Shown: positions 9,701 through 21,699 of the stretch, piece after piece
How positions within the stretch are numbered: position 1 is the first letter of the stretch
Layout: every line of letters starts with the position of its first letter
From: Verrucomicrobiota bacterium
GTDB taxonomy: Bacteria; Verrucomicrobiota; Verrucomicrobiia; Limisphaerales; J093
NCBI GenBank assembly: GCA_022710935.1
Contig: JAKLFY010000003.1
Location: 62,001 to 126,000 of the forward strand
DNA: 64,000 nt
Direction: 5' to 3'
Made by a program: the position numbers and the translations under genes
Notes under the pieces: generated by a model
What the model saw: the letters and a program-made list of their open reading frames with translations, nothing else
What the model was told of the DNA's origin: nothing
The model's database searches: none

Positions 9701-12700
9701 CCAGGTCAACACCCTCGCGGTCGAGCTCGGCCGTGGCGCGCCCTTTTCCTCCGTCGAAGTGAGCGGGGAGACGGCTTTCGAGAGAACGCACGTTGACCTG
9801 CAACCAGCGCTGCTCGATGCCACTACCGTCAAGTCGAGGTTTGTCGAATTGGTGCGGGAGAACGAACTGCGGCAACTGGTCGCGGACTTCTGCGAGGGGG
9901 TGGGCGTGGCCGCCGCGATTATTGACTTGGAGGGGAACATCCTGGCCGCCGCCCGCTGGCAACGCGTCTGCACGGACTTCCACCGCGCCAACGGAACGAG
10001 TTGCGCGCGGTGCCTCGAGAGCGACACCGGTTTGGCCCTCAACCTGCAAGCGGGCAAGGACTACGCCATCTATCGCTGTCGCAACGGCATGACGGACTGC
10101 GCGTCGCCCGTTAAGGTCGCGGGTCACCATGTGGCCAACGTCTTCATCGGCCAGTTCCACCTCTCACCCCCTGACGAAGCCTTCTTCTCGGCCCAGGCGG
10201 AGGCACTCGGGTTCGACCACGCCGCGTACCTGAAGGCGGTGCGCGAAGCGCCGGTGATCGACGAGACTCGGCTGCCCTCCATTCTGGGATTCCTGAGCCG
10301 CTTCGCCCGGCTGGTGGGGTCCTTCGCCGTCGAGCAGTGGCGCGCGCGGCAGGCGGAGTTGGGCATCCGAAACCAAGCGGTCGAGCAGCAGCGCCAGCGC
10401 GTGGCGGCCGTCAGCCTGGCCGAGGACGCGGAGCGTTCGCGGGCCGAAGTCACGGCCTACAAGGACCATCTGGAAGAGTTGGTCACGGAACGCACCGCCG
10501 AACTCGCCGTGGCCAAGGCGAAGGCTGAGGAAGCGACGCAGATGAAGTCCATGTTCTTGGCGAACATGAGTCACGAAATCCGAACGCCGATGAATGCGAT
10601 CATCGGTCTTTCGCATCTCGCCCTGAAGACGCCGCTCAACGCCAAACAGCGCGACTACATCAGCAAGGTGCACAACGCGGGCACCTCGCTGCTGGCCATC
10701 ATCAATGACATCCTCGACTTCTCGAAGATCGAAGCAGGCAAACTGGACATCGAGGCCACCGATTTCCAGCTCGACGAAGTGATCGGCTCCGTGACCACGG
10801 TCACGGCGCAGAAAGCGCACGACAAGGGGCTCGAGTTCTTGGCGGACGTGGCGGCCGCGATCCCCGAACAGTTGCGCGGCGACCCGCTTCGGCTGGGGCA
10901 GATCCTCACCAACTTGGTCAACAACGCGATCAAATTCACCGAGCGCGGCGAGATTCGGCTCAAGATCGAGTTGCTCGAACGAACTGGCGACAAGGTGCAG
11001 TTGAAGTTCTCCGTGTGCGACACGGGCATCGGCATGACCAAGGAGCAGGCGGCCAAATTGTTTCAGCCGTTTTCGCAGGCCGACATGTCCACCACGCGCA
11101 AGCACGGGGGCACGGGTTTAGGGCTGACGATTTGCCGGCGGCTCGTGGATTTGATGGGGGGCCAGATTTGGCTCGAGAGCGAGCCAGGCGTGGGCACCAC
11201 CTTCCTGTTCAGCATCTGGCTGGGCGTCGGCCAGGCTACGCCCTCAGGCCAAATCGTGCCCAACCAGTTCCAGAACCTCCGTGTCCTCGTGGTGGACGAC
11301 AACGCGGCCGCGCGCGAAATCCTCGTCGAATCACTCAAATCGCTGGCCGAGCGGGTGGACGCAGTCAGCTCGGGACACGAGGCCCTGGCGGCGATCAAGG
11401 AGCGCGACGCGGACGCGCCTTACGATGTCGTCTTCATGGACTGGCGGATGCCGGGCATGGATGGCCTCCAAGCCACGCGACTGATCAAAAACGACTCTTC
11501 ACTGCGCCAACAGCCGGCGGTCATCATCGTGACGGCGTTCGGGCGCGAAGAGGTGCGTGAGGAGGCGGAGAGACTGCACGTGGACGGATTCCTTGTGAAG
11601 CCCATCACCAAGTCGATGCTCGTGGACTCGTTGGTGAACGTCTTCGCGACCTCAACTGGCGAAGCGACCGCCGTAGCAGCCGCAACGGCCGAGGAGAGCG
11701 CCCGCCTTCGCGGGCTGCGCGTCCTGTTGGCTGAAGACAACGAGATTAACCAGCAGATCGCAGTCGAGTTGCTCGAAAGCGTCGGCGCAACGGTCAAAAC
11801 CGCCAACGACGGGCGCGAGGCGGTCGAGACACTCTCCGGCGGCCCGCAACCGCCGTTGTTTGACGCGGTGTTGATGGATCTTCAGATGCCGGAGATGGAC
11901 GGCTATCAGGCCACGGCGAAGTTACGCGCCAATCCGCGTTTCGCGAAACTGCCGATCATCGCCATGACCGCCCACGCGACGATCGAGGAACGCCAGCGCT
12001 GCCTAAACGCCGGCATGAACGATCATGTCGCGAAACCGATCGACCCGGCGATGCTGTTCGAAACCCTGGCGCGGTTCTACAAACCGGTGGCTGTCGATGC
12101 GCCCTCGGATCAGGGCGTCCCCTTCAGCCCGCAGCCACGCGCGCCGGATGCCAGCCCCGAGACTCCTCCGTCACTCCCGCCCACTGCGGAATCGCCACGA
12201 AGTCAGGTTCGGGTGCCGGAGCCGGGCGATCTTCCCGCGATCGAGGGCCTGGACACACAGGACGGCCTGACCCGCACGGCTGGGAATCGAAAGCTCTATC
12301 TGAAGCTCCTGCGGGAGTTCATCGAGCAACAGGGCAGCGCGCCCGCCCGGATCGGCGAAGCCCTGGCCAAGCACGATTTCACGCTGGCGGAGCGACTCGC
12401 TCACACGGTGAAGGGCGTGGCAGGGAACCTCGGCGCGCGGGAGGTGCAGCACGTGGCGGCTGCGCTCGAGCGGGCCATCGGCGCGGGAACCGCCGCGGAC
12501 GAACTCGCGCCGACGCTCGAGGAGTTCCGCGCCGTGCTGGACCGTCTCGCTTCACGGCTGCGCGCGGCTTGGGGGCCATCATCCGCGGTGCCGGCGTCCC
12601 CCGCTCCGGTGGTGGCGATTGACCCCGGGCACGGCCGGCGCGTCGTGGGCGAAATGCTCGAGCACTTGAACAATTTCGATCCGTCCGCCGAGGGCTGTTT

Positions 12701-12839
12701 CGAGGCGAACCGCGCGGTCTTTCAGGCGCTGTTTCCGGCAGAGGCGTTGGGCGCGTTCGAGCAGCAGCTCGCCGGCTTCGCCTTCGCCGAGGCGCTGCTG
12801 GCGCTGCAACAGGCCGCGACGGCGAAAGGATGGCTATGA
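6705..12839 (+). CDS. Multi-sensor hybrid histidine kinase with PocR and HPt domains
   Basis: 2044-residue inner-membrane kinase. Order (approximate residues): TM helix 6-24, periplasmic four-helix region, TM helix 188-208, HAMP 209-260, GAF 275-420, coiled coil 425-470, four PAS domains between 473 and 978, PocR ligand domain 1053-1218 with CARC and YRC..DC cysteines, HisKA with [10 protein letters not shown] (His about 1290), HATPase ending [17 protein letters not shown]1 (Asp about 1579), REC2 (Asp about 1725) and a C-terminal HPt ([10 protein letters not shown], His about 1900). ATG 6705 is preferred to GTG 6666 because it starts a clean membrane signal. Its stop overlaps the response regulator ATG. 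All phosphotransfer residues are present. Confidence 0.9.
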   Translation: MTIAKRLIILLAVPLVALLGLGLFTRLELATVEERSRFVAESRIVALATLGSLSRSYAELRVHASSYLLATDDAQRTNARKLFDQEERDVTSLLNQYADGLLTSDRGRRLLRTFQSLSRDWLAGAKQAMALTDDQRRDDAVALLEGRLAEVAAQLGAVSGEWIEYNRQMASDAGQEAVTAIGAFKTRMLLANSTALLVTGLLGYLTFRRIVKPIQALEASVTTIAAGDYSQGVPFTAAADETGGLARSIEVLKQGAAAMEEQRWVKSSAARVTGQLQSAASFAEFGERLLSGLVPLLGGGVAGFYLLDEKAGRFRRVAAYGLDEAARGADSFGLGEGLVGQCAQERRGVTLTHLPPDYLRIASGLGTAAPVETVASPLLSHDALLGVLETASFRALNARERALLEEVLPVAAMSLEILQRNLRTQDLLARTQEQARQLEEQTEELTQSQEELLAQKEELLSQRAELTAHREQLQVSEERSRLILESSAEGIFGTDAGGRITFVNPAACRMLGFAAEELLGQPSHAAFHHHRPDGSEYPMEQCPMFAAYTHGRSSRIDDEFLWRKDGTGLPVEYGATPILKNGIVVGSVISFTDIRERKEIEERIGAYFNNSADGLLILVPERGFIHANQAAATMFGFARITELVKCGPLDLSPERQPDGRLSSETARERIQTAMRMSTPLRFDWVHRRQDGQEFPCEISLIRLTLGGQPALLTCIHDISERKRHEQALAASERRNRRILETSAEGFWLIDNDAVTLEVNDAMCQILGRTRDQVAGRRIFDFTDAENTRVFKENVARRDKGEKGAYDIFLQRPDGGLVPCRVSATPLFDEQGVKYGSFAMFTDITEQKRAGDALRDHAAFLQALVDTIPYPVFYRGADTRFLGCNRAYEHAFGVRRETLLGKRLVELDLLPEAERLAFQAEDESILATAGFIEKEISIPMADGRVHDLLYYVSSFRRADGSVGGLIGTMVDVSDRKKVEEIERFNRLALGREQRVMELKRQVNTLAVELGRGAPFSSVEVSGETAFERTHVDLQPALLDATTVKSRFVELVRENELRQLVADFCEGVGVAAAIIDLEGNILAAARWQRVCTDFHRANGTSCARCLESDTGLALNLQAGKDYAIYRCRNGMTDCASPVKVAGHHVANVFIGQFHLSPPDEAFFSAQAEALGFDHAAYLKAVREAPVIDETRLPSILGFLSRFARLVGSFAVEQWRARQAELGIRNQAVEQQRQRVAAVSLAEDAERSRAEVTAYKDHLEELVTERTAELAVAKAKAEEATQMKSMFLANMSHEIRTPMNAIIGLSHLALKTPLNAKQRDYISKVHNAGTSLLAIINDILDFSKIEAGKLDIEATDFQLDEVIGSVTTVTAQKAHDKGLEFLADVAAAIPEQLRGDPLRLGQILTNLVNNAIKFTERGEIRLKIELLERTGDKVQLKFSVCDTGIGMTKEQAAKLFQPFSQADMSTTRKHGGTGLGLTICRRLVDLMGGQIWLESEPGVGTTFLFSIWLGVGQATPSGQIVPNQFQNLRVLVVDDNAAAREILVESLKSLAERVDAVSSGHEALAAIKERDADAPYDVVFMDWRMPGMDGLQATRLIKNDSSLRQQPAVIIVTAFGREEVREEAERLHVDGFLVKPITKSMLVDSLVNVFATSTGEATAVAAATAEESARLRGLRVLLAEDNEINQQIAVELLESVGATVKTANDGREAVETLSGGPQPPLFDAVLMDLQMPEMDGYQATAKLRANPRFAKLPIIAMTAHATIEERQRCLNAGMNDHVAKPIDPAMLFETLARFYKPVAVDAPSDQGVPFSPQPRAPDASPETPPSLPPTAESPRSQVRVPEPGDLPAIEGLDTQDGLTRTAGNRKLYLKLLREFIEQQGSAPARIGEALAKHDFTLAERLAHTVKGVAGNLGAREVQHVAAALERAIGAGTAADELAPTLEEFRAVLDRLASRLRAAWGPSSAVPASPAPVVAIDPGHGRRVVGEMLEHLNNFDPSAEGCFEANRAVFQALFPAEALGAFEQQLAGFAFAEALLALQQAATAKGWL

Positions 12840-13864
12840 GCACCCCGACTCCCACGAGCGGCAGCCGCATCCTCATCGTCGAGGACACGCCGGCCAACAT
12901 CCAGACACTGACCGCCATCCTCAAGGAGCAGGGCTACCAACTCAGCGTCGCCACCAATGGCCGGCAGGCCCTCCAGGTCATTGAAAAAGTGCACCCCGAC
13001 TTGGTGCTGATGGACGTGATGATGCCCGAGATGGACGGCTACGAGGCCTGCCGCCACATCAAGGCTTCGCCAGTCTGGCGCGACCTGCCGATCATCTTCC
13101 TCACCGCCAAGACCGAGACGGCGGACATCGTGCGCGGCTTTGAACTGGGCGCGGTGGACTACGTCGGCAAGCCGTTCAACCCCCACGAACTGTTGGCGCG
13201 AGTCCGGACCCACTTGACTATCGACCGGTTGAACAAGGAGAACATGCGACTGCTGCTCAACGTGCTGCCGGCGCCCATCGCCGAGAAGCTCAAGCGGCAG
13301 GCGGGCGTGATCGCCGAACGCTTCGATGAGGTTTCGGTGCTGTTCGCCGACATTGCGGGTTTCACGACCCTCTCCGGGGCCATGCAGCCCGAGCCGCTCG
13401 TGGAAATGCTCAACGACCTCTTCACCCGTTTTGACGAACTGGCGCGCGCTCACGGCGTCGAGAAGATCAAAACGATTGGTGATTGTTACATGGCCGTCTG
13501 CGGCGTGCCGGAACCTAGTGTCGACCACGCCGCCCGGTTGGCCAGCATGGCCCTCGAGATGATCGAGAGCGTGCGCGCCTTTAACCAGGCCCGCCAGGCT
13601 GACCTCCAAGTCCGCGTCGGCCTTAACACCGGCCCGGTGGTCGCCGGCGTCATCGGGTGCAGCAAGTTCATCTACGACCTGTGGGGCGACACGGTGAATA
13701 CAGCAAGTCGCATGGAATCCACCGGCCTGCCCGGACGCATCCAGGTCACCGATGCGACCCGCCAGGCGCTGCCGCCTGCCTTCGAGCTCGAGGATCGGGG
13801 TGAGATCGAGGTCAAAGGCAAGGGGCGGGTGCGGACTTGGCTCCTGCTCCGACACCGTGCCTAG
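12836..13864 (+). CDS. Response regulator fused to class III adenylate cyclase
   Basis: 342-residue protein: REC domain (residues ~10-125, phospho-acceptor Asp60 in [11 protein letters not shown]) joined to a class III nucleotide cyclase (~160-340). Catalytic elements are intact: first metal Asp in [12 protein letters not shown], second metal Asp in [10 protein letters not shown], and the Asn/Arg pair in DTVNTASRM. The Lys before TIGD and the Asp in YDLWGDTVN are the adenine-specifying pair, so cAMP is the expected product. Start ATG 12836 is chosen for AAAGGA at 12825-12830 and its ATGA overlap with the kinase stop; ATG 12830 is also in frame. Phosphorylation by the upstream HPt is the obvious input. 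The stop TAG lies inside a dispersed repeat motif. Confidence 0.9.
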   Translation: MSTPTPTSGSRILIVEDTPANIQTLTAILKEQGYQLSVATNGRQALQVIEKVHPDLVLMDVMMPEMDGYEACRHIKASPVWRDLPIIFLTAKTETADIVRGFELGAVDYVGKPFNPHELLARVRTHLTIDRLNKENMRLLLNVLPAPIAEKLKRQAGVIAERFDEVSVLFADIAGFTTLSGAMQPEPLVEMLNDLFTRFDELARAHGVEKIKTIGDCYMAVCGVPEPSVDHAARLASMALEMIESVRAFNQARQADLQVRVGLNTGPVVAGVIGCSKFIYDLWGDTVNTASRMESTGLPGRIQVTDATRQALPPAFELEDRGEIEVKGKGRVRTWLLLRHRA

Positions 13865-14051
13865 CCCGTATGTTTAACACCCCATCTGTGCACAGGGAGG
13901 TCAGACTTCGCAAGAGGACTGCTATGCGGGCTTGCCCGGTAACGGTTGAGCCTTCCCACCCGGATTTGGCCGGGGCCGGCCCCGTTTTCTGGGCTCCAAT
14001 CTGTGTCTCTGAGGCAAATCGTGGTCTGCGGAAGGGGTCTGCGGAAAGTCT

Positions 14052-14080
14052 TGCCGAGGATTGCCGAGTCAGCCTCGGCA
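14052..14080 (+). promoter_or_regulatory. Hairpin just upstream of the sugar isomerase-like gene
   Basis: TGCCGAGG (14052-14059) and CCTCGGCA (14073-14080) are perfect 8-bp inverted arms. A second TGCCGAG at 14062-14068 offers a competing 7-bp stem with the same right arm. The structure ends 15 nt before ATG 14096, where it could affect ribosome access. No ligand class is recognised, and it may be only a leftover palindrome. Confidence 0.3.
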
Positions 14081-14095
14081 TGCTTGAATGGGCTC

Positions 14096-15037
14096 ATGCA
14101 AACCCAATCGCTGTCGCGTCGGACCTTTCTGCAGCACACCGCGCTGGCCGGCGCTGCAGCGCTCGTGACTGCGCCGCCCGTGAGTCTTGCCGCCCGTGGG
14201 GATAAGCTTCACCTGGCCACCAACGCCTATTCCTGGCAGGTGTTTTACCAGCGCGAGGGGCGCAACTTTGGCGGCTCGCTGGACGCGGGTTTGAAGGACG
14301 TGGCGGCGAGCGGCCTCAATGGATTTGAACCGGGTGTCGGGGGCACCGAAGACCTCAGGGCGCTGCTCCCCTTGCTCAAGAAGCACGGGCTCGAGATGCG
14401 CTCCATCTACGTCAACAGCAGTCTGCATGAGCCCGCCGAGGCGGACCGCAGCATCGAGCAGATCCTGGCGACGGCCCGTGCCGTGAAGCCGTTCGGCACC
14501 CGGATCATCGTCACCAATCCCAACCCGCTTCGCTGGGGTGGGCCTGAGAACAAGACCGATGACCAACTGCGCACCCAGGCGGCGGCCATGAACCGATTGG
14601 GCAAGGAACTCGGCGCCCTCAAGATCACGCTCGCCTATCATTACCACGACATCGAGCTGCGCATGGCCGCGCGCGAGTTCCATCACATGCTGGCCGGAAC
14701 CGACCCGCGCCATGTCACGCTCTGCCTCGACGCCCACTGGATGTATCGCGGTGCCGGCAACTCCCAGGTCGCGCTCTTCGACGTGATCGAACTCTACGGC
14801 GATCGGATCAGCGAGGTCCACCTGCGCCAGTCGCAAGAGGGCGTCTGGTCCGAAACGTTCGGACCCGGCGATATCGATTACGAAGCGCTGTCGGCGGCGC
14901 TCATCCGGAAGAAGGTCAAGCCCCACATCGTCCTCGAGATCGCCGTCGAGACCGGCACGCCCAAGACGCTGGATCCCGTCGAGGCGCATCGGCGCAGTGC
15001 CGAGTACGCCCGCCGAATCTTCGAAAAGATGGCCTGA
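14096..15037 (+). CDS. Sugar phosphate isomerase/epimerase-like TIM-barrel protein (Tat-exported)
   Basis: 313-residue xylose-isomerase-like TIM barrel (AP endonuclease 2 superfamily). The N-terminus SRRTFLQHTALAGAAALV is a twin-arginine export signal, so the enzyme probably works in the periplasm. Metal-site candidates are visible: LAYHYHD, LCLDAHWMYRG, SEVHLRQS and the late Glu in PHIVLEIAVE. ATG 14096 gives the Tat signal directly; the longer frame from 13946 is discarded. It converges with a Gfo/Idh/MocA gene 20 nt away, a common pairing in sugar-degrading planctomycetes and verrucomicrobia. The substrate cannot be told. Confidence 0.78.
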   Translation: MQTQSLSRRTFLQHTALAGAAALVTAPPVSLAARGDKLHLATNAYSWQVFYQREGRNFGGSLDAGLKDVAASGLNGFEPGVGGTEDLRALLPLLKKHGLEMRSIYVNSSLHEPAEADRSIEQILATARAVKPFGTRIIVTNPNPLRWGGPENKTDDQLRTQAAAMNRLGKELGALKITLAYHYHDIELRMAAREFHHMLAGTDPRHVTLCLDAHWMYRGAGNSQVALFDVIELYGDRISEVHLRQSQEGVWSETFGPGDIDYEALSAALIRKKVKPHIVLEIAVETGTPKTLDPVEAHRRSAEYARRIFEKMA

Positions 15038-15057
15038 CGGTCTTCCCGCGAATGCGA

Positions 15058-16473
15058 TCACGCCAGCCTGTAAGGCGGGCGATACTCGCGGCTGAGAAGC
15101 TTCGTGGCCTCGGCGTCTCCGGCAATGACCTCGGTCTTCGGATCCCACTTGACCTTGCGTCCGACAAGCATCGCGATCAGGCCCAGATGACCCGGAATGG
15201 CCGAGCGATGCGCGGCCTCGACGGGCGTGATGGTCGGCTTTCGGGATTTGACGCAGTCGAGGAAGTTCCGCTGGTGGTCGCGCGAATGATAGACCTTCAC
15301 CTTGCGGAGGCTCTCCGGCAGCCGGGAGATGTCCTTGAGCTCTTCGTTCGAGCAGTCGAAGCCGCCGCGATCGACCCAGACCCAGCCATCGGTCCCGATC
15401 CATTTCGTGCCGCCGCGGATGTCGCCATGACCGCCGGCAATGATCATGGTCACGCCCTCGGCATAGGTGCATGTGATGCGGTACCTGGTGCAGGTGTTCC
15501 AGATGGCATCCTTGGCCGGAAACTCCCCCTGCCCTTCGACTTCGACCGGGCCGGTGTTGTCGAAGCCCAGGCCCCAATGCCCGATATCGCAGTGATGTCC
15601 GATCCAATCGAGCAACTGTCCCCCTCCGACGTTGTAGTTCCAGCGCCAGTTCATGTGAACGCGCGTCTTGACGTATGGTTCCATCTGGGAGGGACCGAGC
15701 CATGTCTCGTAGTCGAGTTCAGGCGGAGGAGCCGACACCGCGGCGTCCCAACCCGGGGTGGCGGGAGTCAGGCGCGCGAGGTTCCTCGGCGCGCCGGCAA
15801 TCCCTTCGAGTTTCTTGAGCAGTTCCGGGGCCGTGCCTGCGAAGTCATGATGGCCGGCGGGCAGGCCGACTTCGACACGCGTGACCTTGCCGATCAGGCC
15901 GTTCTGCACGATCTCGACCGCTTTGTGGAAGTTCTCGACTGACCGTTGCCATGACCCGGTCTGCCAGATGCGCCCGTGCTTCTGAACCGCGCGCACGATG
16001 GCCTGCTGCTCGGCAATGGTCCGGGCCAGCGGTTTCTCGCCGTAAATGTCCTTGCCGCTTTCGGCGGCGGCCACCGCGGCAAGCGCGTGCCACGTGTCGG
16101 GCACGGCCAGCATGACCGTGTCGATGTCTTTTCGGGCCATCAGCTCGCGATAATCCCAGTAGGCCTTGCAGTCCTCATTGCCATACTTCCTGTTGATCGC
16201 GTTGACCGCCGCAGCCAGGTGGTTCTTGTCCAAATCGCAGGCGGCAACAACCTGGCAGTCCTTCTGATTCATGAATGCGCCCGTGTTGCCGGGACCCTGC
16301 ATGCCCCAGCCGATGGCGCCCAGCGTGATGCGCTCGGATGGCGCGACAGCGCCATCGGCGCCCAGGGCGCTGGCGGGAATGATCGTGGGCGCGGCGAGCG
16401 CGCCGGCGGTGATGGTGAGGAACTGGCGGCGGGAAAGACCGGGATGAAGCGAACGTGTTGTCATGAGCGGCAT
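15058..16473 (-). CDS. Gfo/Idh/MocA family oxidoreductase (Tat-exported)
   Basis: About 471-residue NAD(P)-dependent oxidoreductase. A Tat signal (SRRQFLTITAGALAAP) is followed by the Rossmann fold with LGAIGWGMQGPGNTG, the GEKPLA motif carrying the catalytic Lys, and a C-terminal alpha/beta domain with GHHCDIGHWGLG. It belongs to the large exported Gfo/Idh/MocA group of this phylum, usually tied to sugar or polyol turnover. Starts at ATG 16473 or ATG 16464 are both possible; neither has a clear ribosome site. It faces the isomerase-like gene tail to tail and lies downstream of the hydrogenase operon on the same strand, after an ~130-nt gap. Confidence 0.82.
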   Translation of the reverse strand: MPLMTTRSLHPGLSRRQFLTITAGALAAPTIIPASALGADGAVAPSERITLGAIGWGMQGPGNTGAFMNQKDCQVVAACDLDKNHLAAAVNAINRKYGNEDCKAYWDYRELMARKDIDTVMLAVPDTWHALAAVAAAESGKDIYGEKPLARTIAEQQAIVRAVQKHGRIWQTGSWQRSVENFHKAVEIVQNGLIGKVTRVEVGLPAGHHDFAGTAPELLKKLEGIAGAPRNLARLTPATPGWDAAVSAPPPELDYETWLGPSQMEPYVKTRVHMNWRWNYNVGGGQLLDWIGHHCDIGHWGLGFDNTGPVEVEGQGEFPAKDAIWNTCTRYRITCTYAEGVTMIIAGGHGDIRGGTKWIGTDGWVWVDRGGFDCSNEELKDISRLPESLRKVKVYHSRDHQRNFLDCVKSRKPTITPVEAAHRSAIPGHLGLIAMLVGRKVKWDPKTEVIAGDAEATKLLSREYRPPYRLA

Positions 16474-16602
16474 GGTGGAATGCAGCAGCCGGGATTTCGA
16501 GCAGAAAAAGAACAGCAAAAAACCGCCTTCTCATGCATCGCGACGGGGCATCCCCGCCGTGAATGTTGCACAGGGCTTTCCGCGGTCCGGTATCCGGGCT
16601 TC

Positions 16603-18024
<1,422 letters not shown>

Positions 18025-18058
18025 AGGACAAGAATGTGACGGTGAAGAGTGCGCCCGA

Positions 18059-18601
18059 TCAGCCGAAGCGGATGTTCTCGCCCGACAAAAGGGATCCCTT
18101 GCCGGCGATGACGTCCTGAAGCAGGGTGCGAATGCGGTCCGCCGGAGGCGGACACCCCGGCAGGAAGGAATCCACGGGCACCACCTCGTGCACCGGGAGC
18201 ACCTGGTCGAGCAGCGGCGGCACAATGCCCCGCGCCTGGGGAATGCGCGGACGCAGGTTCGCGGTGTCAAGGTAGGCCCGCTGCAACACCGGCTCCGCCG
18301 TGCGGAGCGGATTGCGCATGGCCGTCACATTCCCCGTGACGGCACAATCCCCGAACGAGACAAGCAGGCGGGTCCGGGCGCGGATCAGCTTCACCTGTTC
18401 GAGGTTATCCTCGTTCGCCACGGCTCCCTCGATGAGGCAAACCGCCACGTTCTCCGGGTATTCCTTGCGATCGACGATCGGGCTGTAGACGACCTCGACC
18501 ATGTCGGCGAGGTCGACCAGCCATTCGTCGAGGTCCAGAAACGACATATGGCAGCCGGAACAGCCGCCCAGCCAGACAGTCGCGAAAGTCAGACGATCCA
18601 T
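18059..18601 (-). CDS. hoxY: NAD-linked [NiFe] hydrogenase small subunit HoxY
   Basis: 180-residue small subunit of the hydrogenase module. It holds the proximal [4Fe-4S] cluster that passes electrons from HoxH to HoxU. Ligands are visible in [21 protein letters not shown] and [10 protein letters not shown]. The protein is short and lacks a Tat signal, as expected for cytoplasmic bidirectional enzymes. The ATG at 18601 lies inside the 3' end of hoxU (13-nt overlap), so the genes are translationally coupled. Confidence 0.94.
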   Translation of the reverse strand: MDRLTFATVWLGGCSGCHMSFLDLDEWLVDLADMVEVVYSPIVDRKEYPENVAVCLIEGAVANEDNLEQVKLIRARTRLLVSFGDCAVTGNVTAMRNPLRTAEPVLQRAYLDTANLRPRIPQARGIVPPLLDQVLPVHEVVPVDSFLPGCPPPADRIRTLLQDVIAGKGSLLSGENIRFG

Positions 18602-19305
18602 TGCTTCTTCTCCCGTGCGGTGACGATGAACTCGAGGCGCGAGCGATCCCGTTCCATCTCCGCCACCGTCGAACCTTTGTGAAACTTGGCCCCCGTGGGA
18701 CACGCCTGAACGCACTTGCCGCAGGACGTGCATGTCTCCGATTTCCCCCACGGTTGACTCAGGTCGGTGATGATGCGCGCGCCCGCGCCGCGGCCAGCCA
18801 CGTTCTTGGTCGCAGCGCCCTCGATGAACCAGCACACCCGAACACACCGGCTGCAAAGCACGCACCGGTTGTGATCCATGCCGAACATCCGATGCGTGAT
18901 GTCGACCTCGTACGGCGGAAACCGATAGGCGAATCGCACATGGTCCATTCCCTGCGCGACCGCCAGATTCTGCAGCTCGCAGCGCCCGTTGGACACGCAG
19001 ACGGCGCAGACGTGATTGCGTTCGGCAAAGAGCAGCTCGAGAATCATCCGGCGATACCGCTTCAGCCGCTCGCTTTCCGTCCGCACCTCCATGCCCTCGG
19101 TCACCTTGGTGACGCAGGCGGGCAAGAGCCGCGACACGCCGGTGACCTCGACCAGACAGAGCCGGCAGGCGCCGACATCCGACACCCCATCCAGGTGACA
19201 GAGCGTCGGGATGGTAATCCCCGCGTCCTGCGCCGCGTCCAGCACGGTCTGGCCCTCGACCGCGCTGACCGGTTTGCCATCGATCGTGAGTGTTCTGACA
19301 GGCAT
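18589..19305 (-). CDS. hoxU: Hydrogenase diaphorase electron-transfer subunit HoxU
   Basis: 238-residue iron-sulfur subunit related to the N-terminal part of complex I NuoG. Residues ~1-80 form a plant-type [2Fe-2S] ferredoxin ([20 protein letters not shown], then LPAC). A His-Cys3 [4Fe-4S] region follows ([12 protein letters not shown]). Two further [4Fe-4S] sites are seen in [13 protein letters not shown] and [16 protein letters not shown]. It links HoxY to the NADH-oxidising HoxF. It starts 56 nt after hoxF ends, the only sizeable gap in the operon, and overlaps hoxY by 13 nt. Confidence 0.94.
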   Translation of the reverse strand: MPVRTLTIDGKPVSAVEGQTVLDAAQDAGITIPTLCHLDGVSDVGACRLCLVEVTGVSRLLPACVTKVTEGMEVRTESERLKRYRRMILELLFAERNHVCAVCVSNGRCELQNLAVAQGMDHVRFAYRFPPYEVDITHRMFGMDHNRCVLCSRCVRVCWFIEGAATKNVAGRGAGARIITDLSQPWGKSETCTSCGKCVQACPTGAKFHKGSTVAEMERDRSRLEFIVTAREKKQWIV

Positions 19306-19361
19306 AATGCGATTTCCCGTTGCTCAACCCAATCGTTTTACACAGCGCGCCTCTTCGAGAC

Positions 19362-21011
19362 TCAACGCGTCGGATTCGCGTCGGGCTTGGGAGCGTTGCC
19401 GGGACCGGCCGGCGCGCCGATCTCGGGTTGCAGTAATTCGAGATACTCGTTCCTGAAAAAGCGCAGCGTGCTCAGCACCGGGTTGGGCGCCGTCTGGCCC
19501 AGGCCGCACAGGCTGGTGTGCTTCACCAGGTCGCAGAGTTCTTCGAGCAGTCCCAGATCGCGGGCCGTGGCCTGACGGCGCAAAATGCGGTCCAGGAGAG
19601 CGTGCAACTGCACCGTGCCGGCCCGGCACGGGATGCACTTGCCGCACGATTCGTCCATGCAGAAGTCCATGAAGAAGCGCGCCACGTCGACCATGTTCGT
19701 GGTCTGATCCATGACGATCATGCCTCCCGATCCCATGATCGATCCCAGTTGCTGCAGCGACTCGTAATCCACCGGCGTGTCCAACTCGGACGCCGGCACG
19801 CAGCCGCCGGATGGGCCGCCCGTCTGGACCGCCTTCACCTGATTGCCGTCGGGCGCGCCCGCCCCCATCTCCTCGACGATCGTGCGCAGCGACGTGCCCA
19901 TGGGCACCTCGATCAGACCGGTGTTGGTGATCTTGCCCGCCAGAGCGAACACCTTGGTGCCTTTGCTCTTTTCAGTCCCGATGCCCGCAAACCACTCCGC
20001 CCCTTTCCGGACGATCGACGGCACGTTGGCGAAGGTCTCGACGTTGTTGATCAGCGTCGGACTGGCATAGAGGCCGCGCTCCGCCGGGAACGGCGGACGG
20101 GGGCGGGGTGTGCCCCGCTCGCCCTCGATCGACGCCATCAGGGCGGTCTCCTCACCGCAGACGAAGGCCCCGGCGCCAATCCGGATTTCGACGTTGAATG
20201 TGAACGCGGCTTCGAGCACGCCACTGCCCAGCAACCCATGCTGTTTGGCCTGTTTGATGGCCGTCTGCAGCCGGCTGATGGCCAGCGGGTACTCGGCCCG
20301 GACATAAATGAAACCCTGGTCGGCGCCGACGGCATAGGCGGCAATGGCCATCCCTTCGAGCAGGCGATGGGGATCGCTTTCGAGGACGCTTCGGTCCATG
20401 AACGCTCCCGGATCGCCCTCGTCCGCATTGCAGATCACATACTTCTTGGGGCTCTGCATCTTCGCGACGGTGGCCCATTTCAATCCCGTGGGGTAGCCCG
20501 CCCCGCCTCGCCCGCGCAAACCGCTCTTCAGGATGGCGTCGATCACCTCCTTCGGCTCCATCTCCACCAGGGCGTCGTTGAGCGCCTGGTAGCCGTCGGC
20601 GGCAATGTACGATTCGATCCGCTCGGGATCGATTTCACCGCTGTTCTCGAGCACGATCGACATCTGCTTGGTGAAAAACGGATGGTTCAGATCGCCCCGA
20701 CTGACTTGGGTCTCGCCCCCTTTCAGGGCGGCGACGATCGACGCCGCATCTTCCGGGGCGACCTTCTGGTAGAGGATGCCGGCCGGATCCACCGCCACCA
20801 GCGGCCCCTCGCAACACAATCGCATGCAGCCGACCCCCCGCACCTCCACCTCGTCCGCCAACCCCGCCTCCTGCACCGCTTTGTCAAGGCTGTCCTTGAC
20901 CGCCTGGCCATTGGACGACATGCAGCCCGCCGCCAGACAGCACCGCAGGCGGATCGGCTTGCGCGTCCGCAGTTCCTTCTCCTTGATTTCCAGCAAGTCA
21001 GCGAGATCCAT
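19362..21011 (-). CDS. hoxF: Hydrogenase diaphorase NADH-binding subunit HoxF
   Basis: 549-residue flavoprotein homologous to NuoF, exchanging electrons with NAD(H). The N-terminal ~95 residues are a thioredoxin-like [2Fe-2S] domain ([23 protein letters not shown]). The main domain shows the FMN/NAD signatures [29 protein letters not shown] and [14 protein letters not shown]. The C-terminal [4Fe-4S] motif is [13 protein letters not shown] with a distal SLCGLGQ. It overlaps hoxE by 14 nt. Having both an N-terminal ferredoxin-like domain and a separate hoxE matches the cyanobacterial HoxEF arrangement. Confidence 0.95.
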   Translation of the reverse strand: MDLADLLEIKEKELRTRKPIRLRCCLAAGCMSSNGQAVKDSLDKAVQEAGLADEVEVRGVGCMRLCCEGPLVAVDPAGILYQKVAPEDAASIVAALKGGETQVSRGDLNHPFFTKQMSIVLENSGEIDPERIESYIAADGYQALNDALVEMEPKEVIDAILKSGLRGRGGAGYPTGLKWATVAKMQSPKKYVICNADEGDPGAFMDRSVLESDPHRLLEGMAIAAYAVGADQGFIYVRAEYPLAISRLQTAIKQAKQHGLLGSGVLEAAFTFNVEIRIGAGAFVCGEETALMASIEGERGTPRPRPPFPAERGLYASPTLINNVETFANVPSIVRKGAEWFAGIGTEKSKGTKVFALAGKITNTGLIEVPMGTSLRTIVEEMGAGAPDGNQVKAVQTGGPSGGCVPASELDTPVDYESLQQLGSIMGSGGMIVMDQTTNMVDVARFFMDFCMDESCGKCIPCRAGTVQLHALLDRILRRQATARDLGLLEELCDLVKHTSLCGLGQTAPNPVLSTLRFFRNEYLELLQPEIGAPAGPGNAPKPDANPTR

Positions 21012-21531
21012 TGGTCCATCCTTTCACGCGTTCAAGCGCGTCTTCCGGGCTCTGCCGCGCCGTCACCGCGCCATCGTAAACCACCGCCGGGGCGATCCCG
21101 CACGCCCCGATGCAGCGCGCCGTCAGCAGCGACAACTGATTGTCGGATGTGGTCCCGCCGGCCTTGATCCCGGCATGTTGCTCGATCGCCGCCAGGACCC
21201 GATCGGCCCCTTTCACATAGCACGCCGTTCCCATGCAGACCACACAGGTGTGCGCGCCCTTCGGCTTGAGGGTGAAGTAGTGATAAAACGTCGCCACGCC
21301 AAACACGCGGCTGGGCGGCAGGCGCAGTTGCTGCGCCACATAGATCAACAGGTCGTTATCGAGAAAACCGAAGAGCTCCTGTGCCTTGTGCAGCACTTCA
21401 ATCAACGTGTCCTGCCGGTGCTGCAGGCGCTTGATGAACACCTCCAGCATCTTGAAACGTTTGTCCCCGCTCGGGTGTTCGAGCGGCTTGCGGGGGGGCG
21501 CTTCACTCCGCGCCGTCACAGTTGTTTCCAT
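20998..21531 (-). CDS. hoxE: Hydrogenase diaphorase subunit HoxE (NuoE-like)
   Basis: 177-residue NuoE-like thioredoxin-fold [2Fe-2S] protein, first gene of hoxEFUYH. Cluster ligands lie in [13 protein letters not shown] and [11 protein letters not shown]; the block [18 protein letters not shown] is the NuoE/HoxE family signature. ATG 21531 ([10 protein letters not shown]) is chosen because the preceding 44 codons in frame look untranslated. Presence of hoxE indicates the pentameric bidirectional (group 3d) type and not the four-subunit HoxFUYH. The operon promoter should lie in 21532-21700, but I see no convincing box there. Confidence 0.9.
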   Translation of the reverse strand: METTVTARSEAPPRKPLEHPSGDKRFKMLEVFIKRLQHRQDTLIEVLHKAQELFGFLDNDLLIYVAQQLRLPPSRVFGVATFYHYFTLKPKGAHTCVVCMGTACYVKGADRVLAAIEQHAGIKAGGTTSDNQLSLLTARCIGACGIAPAVVYDGAVTARQSPEDALERVKGWTNGSR

Positions 21532-21699
21532 AAGAGAAAACGCCGCGTGCGGGACATGTCCGTGGTTCGACAGCACGGCCAGAACCGTCATCCGGGTCCC
21601 AGACGCAACAGCCGTCAGCTTAGCGCGCCGGCCCAAACGCGCTTTGCCGAAATTGTCATTCACTTGCCGCCAATTGGCTCGCCGCGGGAGTGGACGCCC

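Noticed and set aside
16519-16602. T-rich stretch downstream of hoxH as a terminator
   Set aside because: The T run on the minus strand is not preceded by a stem of adequate length.
19518-21167. 549-codon plus-strand frame opposite hoxF
   Set aside because: Shadow of hoxF; composition is Arg/His/Gln-rich and no motif is visible.
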